Shown here piece by piece: positions 23,613 through 31,785 of a DNA stretch of 64,000 nt. The first letter of the stretch is position 1; the number at the start of each line of letters is the position of its first letter. The notes under the pieces were generated by a model, which was not told where the DNA came from, ran no database searches, and saw only the letters and a program-made list of their open reading frames with translations. This DNA comes from CACZQA01 sp050943615 (GTDB lineage Bacteria > Actinomycetota > Coriobacteriia > Coriobacteriales > QAMH01): contig JBMNPN010000001.1 in NCBI GenBank assembly GCA_050943615.1, positions 1 to 64,000 of the forward strand. The letters are read 5' to 3'. Both the position numbers and the translations under genes were made by a program.

Positions 23613-25529
23613 ATGGCACGGACAGACTACATCGAGATCACCCCGGCGGTCGGCCTTCCCAAGCGGGAGGTCTACAAGTGCAAGGTCTGCGGATACTCCG
23701 CCGAGCGCAGGCACGTGGTGGAAAACGACTACCGATGCCCGCGCTGCAACGAGTATTTCCGTATGCGCGCATCAGAGCGCCTCGCGCTCATCGTCGACAA
23801 GGACAGCTTCGCCCCGTATGCGGCGGCCGTGAAGAGCAAGGACCCGCTGGGGTTTCCGGGGTATGCCGAAAAGCTCGAGAAGGCCCGAAACAATTGCGGG
23901 GAGGACGAGGCCGTGGTCTGCGGCTTTGCCCGCATCAAGGAGCAGTCGTGCGGCATCGCCGTCATGGACTCGACCTTCATGATGGGCTCGATGGGATCGG
24001 CTGTCGGCGAGCGTCTGTCCGAGATGATCGACCATGCCACCGAGCAGAAGCTCCCCGTGGTCATCTTTACCTGCTCGGGCGGCGCCCGCATGCAGGAAGG
24101 GCTCGTCTCGCTCATGCAGATGGCCAAGGTCTCGTGCGCCATCGAGCGCCATCGCGCGGCGGGCCTCTTCTACCTCTCGGTCATCACCGATCCGACGACA
24201 GGCGGCGTGACTGCCTCGTTTGCGACGGAAGGCGATGTCATCATCTCCGAACCCAAGGCGCTCATCGGCTTTGCGGGGCGGCGCGTCATCGAGTCCACTG
24301 TACGCGAAAAGCTCCCGGAGGATTTCCAGACCGCCGAGTTCGCGCTCGAGCACGGTCTGATCGACGGCATCGTCGCGCGTGAGGACCTCCGCGAGGTGAT
24401 TGCCCAGCTCATCGTCCTCCACCACCGTCCCACGCGCGAGGAGGAGCGCGTGATGCAGGAGGTGTTCTCCAAGGCGGACGCCCGCGCGGGCAGGCGCTCG
24501 GAAGACTTCGTGCGCGCAAGCCATGAGAGGAAGACCCGACGCCGCGACTCGAACCCGTTCAGGCAGGTGTTCTCCGGCATGCAGGACGTCTTCAAACGCG
24601 GGGCAGAGACTGCCGATACCGTGGCGGATGCGGTCGGTGTCAGGCCCAACACGTACCGTGCCGCCCAAGTGCCCCGCTCTTCCGACCCCGCTTCCGAGGC
24701 GCTGATCAACGTCCGAGCCGACCTTTCACGGCGGGAGGGCAAGGACCTGGGCGCCTGGGACCATGTGCAGCTTGCCCGCAGGGTCGACCGTCCCACGGCC
24801 CATGCGTACCTCGAGGGGCTCGTCGACTGCTTTCTGCAGATGCACGGCGACCGCTGCTACGGGGACGATCCCGCCATCGTGGGGGGTCTCGGCTTTATCG
24901 AGGGGCGTCCCGTCACCATCATCACGCAGGAGAAGGGCTCTGACACCAAGAGCCGCATCGCCCATAACTTTGGCTGCGCGCACCCGGAGGGCTATCGCAA
25001 GGTACTGCGCCTGGCACGGCAGGCCGAGCAGTTCGGACGGCCTGTGGTCTGCCTGGTGGACACGCAGGGCGCCCACTGCGATGCGGGTGCCGAAGAGCGC
25101 GGGCAGGGCAACGTGATCGCGGAGTGCCTGACGACGTTTGCGAGCCTTAAGGTCCCGGTCGTGTCCGTGATCTTGAGCGAGGGCGGAAGCGGGGGAGCCC
25201 TCGCGCTCGCCGTTGCCGATCGCATCGCCATGCTGGAAAACGCCGTCTATTCGATTCTCACGCCCGAGGGCTTTGCCTCGATTCTCTGGAAGGATGCGAG
25301 CCGTGCTGCCGAGGCGGCCTCTGCCATGAAACCGACGGCAGCCGATGCAAAGGCGCTCGGCATCATCGACGACATCATCCCCGAGCCGGAAGGCGGTGCG
25401 CACAAGGACGTCGAGGCTGCCGTGGATGCGGTGGCAGCCTACATCAAGCGCGCGCTCGCCGAGCTCGACGGCGTGCCCGTAGACGAGCTGGTGGCAAGGC
25501 GCCAGGAGCGTTTCTCCCGCATCGGCTGA
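23613..25529 (+). CDS. accDA: Fused acetyl-CoA carboxylase carboxyltransferase, beta plus alpha (AccD-AccA)
   Basis: 638 residues containing both carboxyltransferase subunits in one chain. Residues about 1-290 are AccD: zinc ribbon Cys23/Cys26/Cys42/Cys45, then FTCSGGARMQEGLVSLMQM and ITDPTTGGVTASFA. A linker of about 50 residues (RKTRRRDSNPFRQVFSGM) follows. Residues about 345-638 are AccA: DHVQLARRVDRPTA, GDRCYGDDPAIVGG, then LSEGGSGGALALAVADR. The enzyme transfers carboxyl from biotin to acetyl-CoA to make malonyl-CoA. accB and accC are not in this operon. No stop or frameshift lies in the linker, so the fusion is genuine within this sequence. Confidence 0.93.
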   Translation: MARTDYIEITPAVGLPKREVYKCKVCGYSAERRHVVENDYRCPRCNEYFRMRASERLALIVDKDSFAPYAAAVKSKDPLGFPGYAEKLEKARNNCGEDEAVVCGFARIKEQSCGIAVMDSTFMMGSMGSAVGERLSEMIDHATEQKLPVVIFTCSGGARMQEGLVSLMQMAKVSCAIERHRAAGLFYLSVITDPTTGGVTASFATEGDVIISEPKALIGFAGRRVIESTVREKLPEDFQTAEFALEHGLIDGIVAREDLREVIAQLIVLHHRPTREEERVMQEVFSKADARAGRRSEDFVRASHERKTRRRDSNPFRQVFSGMQDVFKRGAETADTVADAVGVRPNTYRAAQVPRSSDPASEALINVRADLSRREGKDLGAWDHVQLARRVDRPTAHAYLEGLVDCFLQMHGDRCYGDDPAIVGGLGFIEGRPVTIITQEKGSDTKSRIAHNFGCAHPEGYRKVLRLARQAEQFGRPVVCLVDTQGAHCDAGAEERGQGNVIAECLTTFASLKVPVVSVILSEGGSGGALALAVADRIAMLENAVYSILTPEGFASILWKDASRAAEAASAMKPTAADAKALGIIDDIIPEPEGGAHKDVEAAVDAVAAYIKRALAELDGVPVDELVARRQERFSRIG

Positions 25530-25714
25530 AACGCAATGGACGTCGCTGCTCGACGCCGGTCAGCCTTTGTTCGGGGCAATTCGATAGCCTGCTTTTATTG
25601 ACACGGGTTGGCAACGCTTCAGGCTTGGTTAAGCATGGCTGCCTACAATGCATCCCAACGCCAATAAACAAGTCGACAATAAAGCAAGTCGAGCATTGTA
25701 GGGAGACCGACTCG

Positions 25715-26161
25715 ATGAACAAGTTCGCCCAGTGGTTCTACAACTTCATGTTAGGCAGGTACGGATTCGACGAATACGGACGCGCTCTTGGAATCCGCAC
25801 TATCGTCTTGTTCATCGTCTCCATCGTCGCGAGCGTTCTCGCCTCCATCATCTACTACCTCGCCCATGTCGCCCTGGTCGCGAACCTGCTCAATTTGGTC
25901 GGTTCCATCCTCAATTGGGTTGCCATCGCCTTCCTCGTCTATATGGTCTTTCGCATGCTCTCCCACAATATCGACAAGCGCCGCGAGGAAAACGAGCGCT
26001 ACCTTTCGCGTCGGCGCAAGCGTCAGCAGCATCGCGATGACAAGAACTACGCCTATCTCAACTGCCAGTTCTGCGGCCAGCGCCTGCGCGTTCCCAAGGG
26101 CAAGGGGAAAATTGCCGTCAAATGTCCCGCATGTGGTGAAAAAACCATCTACAACAGTTAG
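25715..26161 (+). CDS. Small membrane protein with C-terminal zinc ribbon, unknown function
   Basis: 148 residues. Two hydrophobic helices (about residues 25-50 and 55-85), then a very basic stretch (KRREENERYLSRRRKRQQ), then a C-terminal CQFCG ... CPACG pair, a zinc ribbon of the kind that ends many uncharacterised Actinomycetota membrane proteins. The start is ATG at 25715, with GGGAGACC upstream. The 185-nt gap before it holds TTGACA at 25598 and TACAAT at 25644 that are too far apart to pair, plus a direct repeat CAAGTCGA. No function is assigned. Confidence 0.75.
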   Translation: MNKFAQWFYNFMLGRYGFDEYGRALGIRTIVLFIVSIVASVLASIIYYLAHVALVANLLNLVGSILNWVAIAFLVYMVFRMLSHNIDKRREENERYLSRRRKRQQHRDDKNYAYLNCQFCGQRLRVPKGKGKIAVKCPACGEKTIYNS

Positions 26162-26172
26162 AATTCCATGCC

Positions 26173-26718
26173 ATGAACGAGAATTCTGACATCGGGGAAT
26201 ATCCGCTCACGGGGACGTCGGATGAAGAGATGCTTGCCGAGGACCGGCCCGAGAAGGTCGATCCCAAGGTTCTGACCGACGACCGTGGCAACAAGGACCT
26301 CCTTGTATTCGAGAAGACGTGGGGGCACCGCATGCTCGCGGGCGTGAGCGTTGCCATCCTCGTGTGCGTCGCCCTTGTCATCGTCTACTGCGCCCTGCAG
26401 ATAGGGAAGGTTTCGGCGCTTTCCGGCGTGGCAGACCAGCTCATGTACCTCGGCTATTTCTTCTACGGCCTGCTCATCGGATTGTCTGTGGCGAGCATCG
26501 TCCCGGGCGTCGTCGGCATCTACGTTGCCAAGCATCCCAAACGTGCGATGGTCGCCATCGTCTTTGCCATCATCGCGCTCGTGCTCGACGTGCTCTTCAT
26601 CGCCTATGCAGTCGCTTCCGGTGTGACCAACTATGTGTCGCTGGCCCTCTATGCGCTGCTCTTTGCGATTCTGCCGGTGCTCTATCTGATCGCCGCCGTC
26701 AAGGTCAAGCGCTCCTAG
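26173..26718 (+). CDS. Four-helix membrane protein, unknown function
   Basis: 181 residues. An acidic soluble N-terminus of about 50 residues (SDEEMLAEDRPEKVDPK) is followed by four hydrophobic helices and a short basic tail. It starts 11 nt after the zinc-ribbon membrane protein, so the two probably form an operon. No recognised domain. Convergent with maf. Confidence 0.7.
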   Translation: MNENSDIGEYPLTGTSDEEMLAEDRPEKVDPKVLTDDRGNKDLLVFEKTWGHRMLAGVSVAILVCVALVIVYCALQIGKVSALSGVADQLMYLGYFFYGLLIGLSVASIVPGVVGIYVAKHPKRAMVAIVFAIIALVLDVLFIAYAVASGVTNYVSLALYALLFAILPVLYLIAAVKVKRS

Positions 26719-26763
26719 TTCGCAAACGGCCCCTATGGTCTCGAGCGTCTGCGCTGTCTCTTT

Positions 26764-27384
26764 CTAACAGCTGATTTGTCCTGATGTCCGTGCGCGCGGC
26801 ACGCCGAGCCTGTCGAGCTCGGAGACGAGGCGCGCGACGGGCAGCCCCACGACGTTGTCGTAATCGCCGTCGATATGGTCCACAAAGGCGGCGGCCCCAC
26901 CCTGTATGCCATAGGCGCCGGCCTTGTCCATGGGCTCTCCCGTCGCGATGTAGGCGTCGATTTCCGTGTCTGAAAGGCGCTGGAACACGACATCGGTCGT
27001 CTCCGCAAAGACAAGCTCGTTATCTGGCGTGGACAGGCAGACCCCGGTGATGACCTGGTGCGTATCGCCCGAGAGCGCGGCGAGCGTCTCATGGGCCGTC
27101 TCTTCGTCTGCGGGCTTTCCAAAGACAGTGCCCCGGTGCACGACAATGGTGTCCGCGCCGATGACGAGCGGAGTGCGCGCACTGCCGTCTTCGGAAAGCT
27201 CGTGGGATACGGACCGCGCCTTGATGCAGGCGTTGTGCACGGCGAGCCGTTCGGGTGCGGTGTCCGAGCAGGCCTCTTCTTCTGCGTGAGAGACGATGAC
27301 CTCGAAGTCGTAGCCTGCGCGCTTGAGAAGCTCGCGGCGGCGGGGAGAGCCCGAGGCGAGTATGAGTCGGTAAGTGGTAGCCAT
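26764..27384 (-). CDS. maf: Maf family nucleotide pyrophosphatase
   Basis: 206 residues. LASGSPRRRELLKRAGY at the N-terminus and the GADTIV, GKPADEETA and GAYGIQGGAAAFV segments are diagnostic. Maf proteins hydrolyse non-canonical or selected (d)NTPs such as dTTP/UTP and are linked to septum control. No Shine-Dalgarno precedes the ATG; see the leaderless promoter. Confidence 0.93.
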   Translation of the reverse strand: MATTYRLILASGSPRRRELLKRAGYDFEVIVSHAEEEACSDTAPERLAVHNACIKARSVSHELSEDGSARTPLVIGADTIVVHRGTVFGKPADEETAHETLAALSGDTHQVITGVCLSTPDNELVFAETTDVVFQRLSDTEIDAYIATGEPMDKAGAYGIQGGAAAFVDHIDGDYDNVVGLPVARLVSELDRLGVPRARTSGQISC

Positions 27385-27391
27385 GCCGGAA

Positions 27392-27419
27392 AGTCTAGCA
27401 TTGGAAGGCAGCCGTTCAA
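27392..27419 (-). promoter_or_regulatory. maf promoter, predicted leaderless
   Basis: On the minus strand: TTGAAC (27419-27414), 16-nt spacer, TAGACT (27397-27392), then 7 nt to the maf ATG at 27384. Same geometry as truA. Confidence 0.5.
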
Positions 27420-27510
27420 ATGCTGGTCATGGCCTCTTTTTTGCCAGCGCGATTCGTGTCCCAGCACTGGGGTACAATCGGCCTCGGGCTATATGAAAAG
27501 GAGGAGCCTC

Positions 27511-28188
27511 TTGTTCGATACGGTTCTGTTCGATATGGACGGCACGCTGCTCGCTACCCTCGATGACCTGCATGCAAGTGTCAACTACGCACTTGCGGAA
27601 TGCGGGCTTTCACAGGTGAGCCTCGATGAGACGCGGCTGGCGGCAGGGTACGGTTCGATCGTGCTCATCGACGAGACGACGCACCATGCGTATCCAACGG
27701 ATTCTCCCGAGTTCAAGCGGGTGCACGATGCCTTCACCGCCCACTACAACGCCCACCACAACGACACGACCAAACCCTATGACGGCATCCCCGAGTTATT
27801 GGATGCGCTCAACGAGCGCGGGGCCAAGCTCGCCATCGTGAGCAACAAGGCAGACCGCGACGTCGAGCAGCTGCGCAGGCTCTGGTTTGCGGACAGCATT
27901 CCTATGGCAGTCGGGCGTGTGGACGGTATTCCGCCAAAGCCCGCGCCCGATATGGTTTTCAAGGCGCTCGAGCGCATGGGCTCTACTGCAGACCGGGCAA
28001 TCTACATTGGAGACTCGGAACCCGATGCCCAGGTGGGCAAGGCGGCCGGCTGCACCACGGTCTGCTGCACCTGGGGTTTCCGCGACCGCGCCACGCTGGC
28101 GGCAGAACATCCCGACTATCTCATCGACGAGCCGCTCGAACTGCTCTCCATATACGACGGAAAAGGGGCGCCCCATGGCAGAAACTGA
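27511..28188 (+). CDS. HAD-superfamily phosphatase, phosphoglycolate phosphatase-like
   Basis: 225 residues. Motif I FDMDGTLL with nucleophile Asp, motif II IVSNKAD, and motif III/IV with KPAPDMVFKAL and YIGDSEPDAQVGKAAG. It has an alpha-helical cap, as in Gph/PpaX-type enzymes. The substrate cannot be fixed. The start is TTG at 27511, with GGAGG (27500-27504) 6 nt upstream; an ATG at 27493 lies ahead of that ribosome binding site. A TACAAT -10-like box is at 27473. It overlaps the sirtuin gene by 14 nt. Confidence 0.85.
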   Translation: MFDTVLFDMDGTLLATLDDLHASVNYALAECGLSQVSLDETRLAAGYGSIVLIDETTHHAYPTDSPEFKRVHDAFTAHYNAHHNDTTKPYDGIPELLDALNERGAKLAIVSNKADRDVEQLRRLWFADSIPMAVGRVDGIPPKPAPDMVFKALERMGSTADRAIYIGDSEPDAQVGKAAGCTTVCCTWGFRDRATLAAEHPDYLIDEPLELLSIYDGKGAPHGRN

Positions 28189-28900
28189 CAAGATCTCACA
28201 GCTCAGGAACCTCATCGAGCAGAGTTCCTCGACGGTCTTCTTTGGCGGAGCGGGGGTTTCCACCGAATCGGGCATTCCCGATTTCCGCAGCCAGGACGGC
28301 CTCTACAACCAGCAATGGGACTATCCGCCCGAGACGATTATTAGCCGCTCGTTCTTCAATGCCCATCCCGAAGAGTTCTACCGCTTCTACCGCGAGCGCA
28401 TGATCTTTCCCGATGCCGAGCCCAACCAGTGTCACCTGAAGCTCGCCGAGCTCGAGGGAAGGGGAAAGCTCGATGCCATCGTGACGCAGAACATCGACGG
28501 GCTGCACCAGAAGGCGGGCTCGAAAAACGTCTTGGAGCTGCATGGCTCGGTGCTGCGCAACCACTGCATGAACTGCGGCGCGCCTTATGGGCTCGATGCC
28601 GTCGTGGACGACCCGAGCCCCGTGCCGCACTGCCCGGCGTGTGGCGGCATCATCAAGCCCGATGTCGTCCTCTACGAAGAGCCGCTCGACGAGCAGGTGA
28701 TGCTCCAGGCGGTCACGGCGATCTCCAGAGCCGACCTCCTCATCGTTGCCGGGACATCGCTCGTGGTCTGGCCGGCGGCGGGCTTTCTCGAATATTTCAA
28801 GGGAGATGCGCTGGTCATCGTGAACCTGTCGCCGACTCCTGCCGATGCACGTGCCGACCTGCTCATCGACGAGCCGGTGGGCAAGGTCTTCGATTGGTGA
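28175..28900 (+). CDS. cobB: NAD-dependent protein deacylase, sirtuin family
   Basis: 241 residues. NAD-binding GAGVSTESGIPDFRS, QNIDGLHQKAG, catalytic His123 in LHGS, and the structural zinc cysteines Cys131/Cys134 and Cys153/Cys156 are all present. It removes acyl groups from lysines using NAD. The start overlaps the end of the HAD gene and it is followed 5 nt later by addB, suggesting one transcript. Confidence 0.93.
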   Translation: MAETDKISQLRNLIEQSSSTVFFGGAGVSTESGIPDFRSQDGLYNQQWDYPPETIISRSFFNAHPEEFYRFYRERMIFPDAEPNQCHLKLAELEGRGKLDAIVTQNIDGLHQKAGSKNVLELHGSVLRNHCMNCGAPYGLDAVVDDPSPVPHCPACGGIIKPDVVLYEEPLDEQVMLQAVTAISRADLLIVAGTSLVVWPAAGFLEYFKGDALVIVNLSPTPADARADLLIDEPVGKVFDW

Positions 28901-28905
28901 GAAAC

Positions 28906-31785
28906 ATGGGACTGAGCACCTATTCCGTTCACTCGCGTCACGAGCTGGTCGACGCGGTCGTCGCTCTCTGCGCGCAGGCGGTCGACACGCACCATGCAAC
29001 GACGCTCATCGCCCCGGACGAGACTTGGGTATCCGATCTCACGATCGCCCTGCGCCGCGTTATCCCGCTTGGCGTGAAGGTCCAGACCTTCGACCAGTGG
29101 GTTGCGGGGCTCTGGGAGGTCTATGGCAGCGGTGCCGAGATCGTGACGCCCCTCCAACGCCAGATTCTCCTGCGACCGCTCGTGACCGCTGCCAAGCTCA
29201 CTCAGGCGCAACCGTCTGCAGGTCTCGTGAAACAGCTGGGGACCTTTGCAGCGGAGGCGCTTGCCACCGGGCTCGAGCCAAACGCTCCTTTCACGGATGC
29301 CGAGTCCACCATAATGGGCACGGTCATCGCCTATGGCAGGGCACTCGAGGCCCAGGGCCTTGTCGAGGCCGTGCAGGCAGAAGAGCGCCTGCTCGAACTC
29401 GACCTCGCGCCCGAGGCAATCGTATGCTGCGATATCGACCTCGACATCCCCTCACGGGCACGCTTCATTCAACGCGTTTCGGAAAAGCTCGAGGTCGCGG
29501 TTGTGGAACGCGAGCTTTCCGCAGGAGCGGACCCCGAAGAGCAGGAAACGCCTGGGGAACACGGTCACGAGGACGGCCATGAGCATCCCCATCACCACGA
29601 GGAGCGTCCTGCAGAGCTCGTCGATCTGCAGCGCCTGCTCTATTCTGGGCACGGTGGGCTTGCGAGCACGGGCGCGGTCATCCCTGCGGAGGTGCGGGGC
29701 GCCCATGTCGAAGGCGAACTTGTCGTCGAGCTCGTGAAACGCTTGGAAAAAGAAGGCTTCTCCACTGAGCAGATCGTGGTCGTCTTCTCGGACCCTGCCG
29801 CGAGCTTTCCCTACGTGCAGGATGCCCTGGCCCAGGCCGGCATCCCCTTTGCCTGCACGTTTTCGGTGCCGCTGGCGCGCACGGGATTGGGTGCCGCGTA
29901 CGTCGATTTCATCCAGTGTGCGGGTACCGAGGGCGAATCCCTCATCCCGGGGCGCGATCGCCTCGATTCCGACCTGCTCATGGAATTCGTCTCCACACCG
30001 TATTCGGGACTGGACGCAAAGACCGCCCGCGCTGTCCAGATGTACTGGCGCAGTCTGGGCGGATCGCGTCTGGACCGCTGCTGGACCGATATCGAGACGG
30101 GCTTTACCCAGGGAAACGTCGGCTCGAAGACCTTCCGCGAGCTTCTCGAGCCCCTGCGCGCGCTGCGCTCGGCCGATCCGGCTGCCTGCGCACGCCTCAT
30201 GTTCGAGAACGCCAAGCACGCCCGGGTGCCGGTCGACGTGCTCGTCGATGACAAGGCGGCGACAGAGACCCTGCTCCGCTATTTCGAGACCTGCCTGAGT
30301 CTGGGCACTGCCCCGAGCCTGCACGATGTGGCCGAGCTCCCGGTTCCGCTCTCGCGCGCCTTTGGCGATCCCGCCCATGCGCTTGCCCTGGGGGACTCGA
30401 GCGCATTCGGCATCGGGCAGGTCCCCTGCACGATACTGGCAGACCTCGATGCGAGCACCTATCCGATGCGCATCGAGGCCAATGCCTTCGAAGGGATATC
30501 CAGAAAGCTCGGTATCGCCGTTCCCGATACGACGGCGAAAAAGCAGCGCTTGATGCTTCTGACCTGCATCGAGGCGAGTTCGAACCGCTTCTGCTTTTAC
30601 CGAGCGACCCACGACAAGAGCGCAAAGGAGAGTTGCCAGAGCGCGCTTTGGGACGAGCTCATGGCGGTTTACCGCAGCGCTGCCGACGAAGAGCTTCCCA
30701 TCCAGGAGGTGCCAGAGGCGCTGCGCGGACAGCTCGTCTGCCTCAGCGAGCAGGAGGTGTTCTCCCGCGCGAAGAGGGCAGGCGGGGAGACGGTCCGTTT
30801 TTCGCGCGGTCGCTTCGAGCGCGCCCTGAGTGCAGATGAGGTCGTCTGCGACTATCGCGGCCGCGCGTACCAGTTCTCCCCGACAGCACTCGAGGACTAC
30901 TATCGCTGCCCGTACCGGTGGTACGTCAACCGGCGCGTGGGCGTGCGCGGCATGGACAGCATCTTTGACGAGTCTGCTCAGGGCAACCTCGCGCACGGGG
31001 CGCTCGAGCGCTTCTACCTCAGCCTGAAAGAGGCCGGGCACGACCGCGTGACGCCCGAGAATCTCGATGCTGCGATCGAGCTCATGGGCCGCGCGCTCGA
31101 CGAGCAGGTCATGGACGAGCTCGACAAGCCGGGCTCCGGCGTGTTCCTGCGCACGAGCCAAGATGGCCACCTCGTAGAAGAGCTGCGCGATCACCTCATC
31201 GAGCTGGTCGAGCGGGACGCGACGTTCCTGCCCGGCTACACGCCGACGTTTTTCGAGATGGTCGTGGGCAAGGGAGCCGATGGGCTCCTGGACTACGGCA
31301 CGGTGCCCGTGCGCGGCAAGGTCGACCGCGTCGACATCGACGGTGCGGGGCACGCCGTCATCATCGACTACAAGATGAGCAAGCTCGGCCAGGGCTATGG
31401 GCTCAAGGACGAAGACGAGCTTCCCTTGCGCATCCAGACCGATATCTATGCGCGCCTCGTGCAGAGGAGCTTCGATATGCAGGGGCTGCCCTACCGCGTC
31501 GTCGGGTCGGTGTACCGCTCCTACCAGGGAAACATGCTGCGCGGCGTCTACAGCTCCGACATCGACTGGGGCCCCGACGAGGCGGTGCGAGAAGACCTCG
31601 ACGCGCTGCCCAACGAGCACTTCCCCAAAGGCTACGAAGACTATCTCGGCCAAGTGGAAGATGAGGTCGCCTCCTGCATGGCTCGTCTGGCAACAGGCGA
31701 CATCGCTCCCGATCCCCGTAGGGGAAACTCGGATATCTGCCAGTTCTGCAACGCTGCTTCGTTTTGTCCGAAGAAGGTGGGCTAG
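28906..31785 (+). CDS. addB: AddB-type helicase-nuclease subunit (RecB-family nuclease, Fe-S)
   Basis: 959 residues. With AddA it resects double-strand breaks to Chi. The N-terminal half resembles an inactivated UvrD helicase fold. The C-terminal nuclease domain begins with FSPTALEDYYRCPYRWY and includes VIIDYKMSK (catalytic Asp at about 821). Four cysteines bracket it as in AddB Fe-S nucleases: Cys668, and Cys945/Cys948/Cys954 in CQFCNAASFCP. Odd feature: a histidine-rich loop at residues 219-231 with seven His. It ends directly at the addA start. Confidence 0.85.
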   Translation: MGLSTYSVHSRHELVDAVVALCAQAVDTHHATTLIAPDETWVSDLTIALRRVIPLGVKVQTFDQWVAGLWEVYGSGAEIVTPLQRQILLRPLVTAAKLTQAQPSAGLVKQLGTFAAEALATGLEPNAPFTDAESTIMGTVIAYGRALEAQGLVEAVQAEERLLELDLAPEAIVCCDIDLDIPSRARFIQRVSEKLEVAVVERELSAGADPEEQETPGEHGHEDGHEHPHHHEERPAELVDLQRLLYSGHGGLASTGAVIPAEVRGAHVEGELVVELVKRLEKEGFSTEQIVVVFSDPAASFPYVQDALAQAGIPFACTFSVPLARTGLGAAYVDFIQCAGTEGESLIPGRDRLDSDLLMEFVSTPYSGLDAKTARAVQMYWRSLGGSRLDRCWTDIETGFTQGNVGSKTFRELLEPLRALRSADPAACARLMFENAKHARVPVDVLVDDKAATETLLRYFETCLSLGTAPSLHDVAELPVPLSRAFGDPAHALALGDSSAFGIGQVPCTILADLDASTYPMRIEANAFEGISRKLGIAVPDTTAKKQRLMLLTCIEASSNRFCFYRATHDKSAKESCQSALWDELMAVYRSAADEELPIQEVPEALRGQLVCLSEQEVFSRAKRAGGETVRFSRGRFERALSADEVVCDYRGRAYQFSPTALEDYYRCPYRWYVNRRVGVRGMDSIFDESAQGNLAHGALERFYLSLKEAGHDRVTPENLDAAIELMGRALDEQVMDELDKPGSGVFLRTSQDGHLVEELRDHLIELVERDATFLPGYTPTFFEMVVGKGADGLLDYGTVPVRGKVDRVDIDGAGHAVIIDYKMSKLGQGYGLKDEDELPLRIQTDIYARLVQRSFDMQGLPYRVVGSVYRSYQGNMLRGVYSSDIDWGPDEAVREDLDALPNEHFPKGYEDYLGQVEDEVASCMARLATGDIAPDPRRGNSDICQFCNAASFCPKKVG

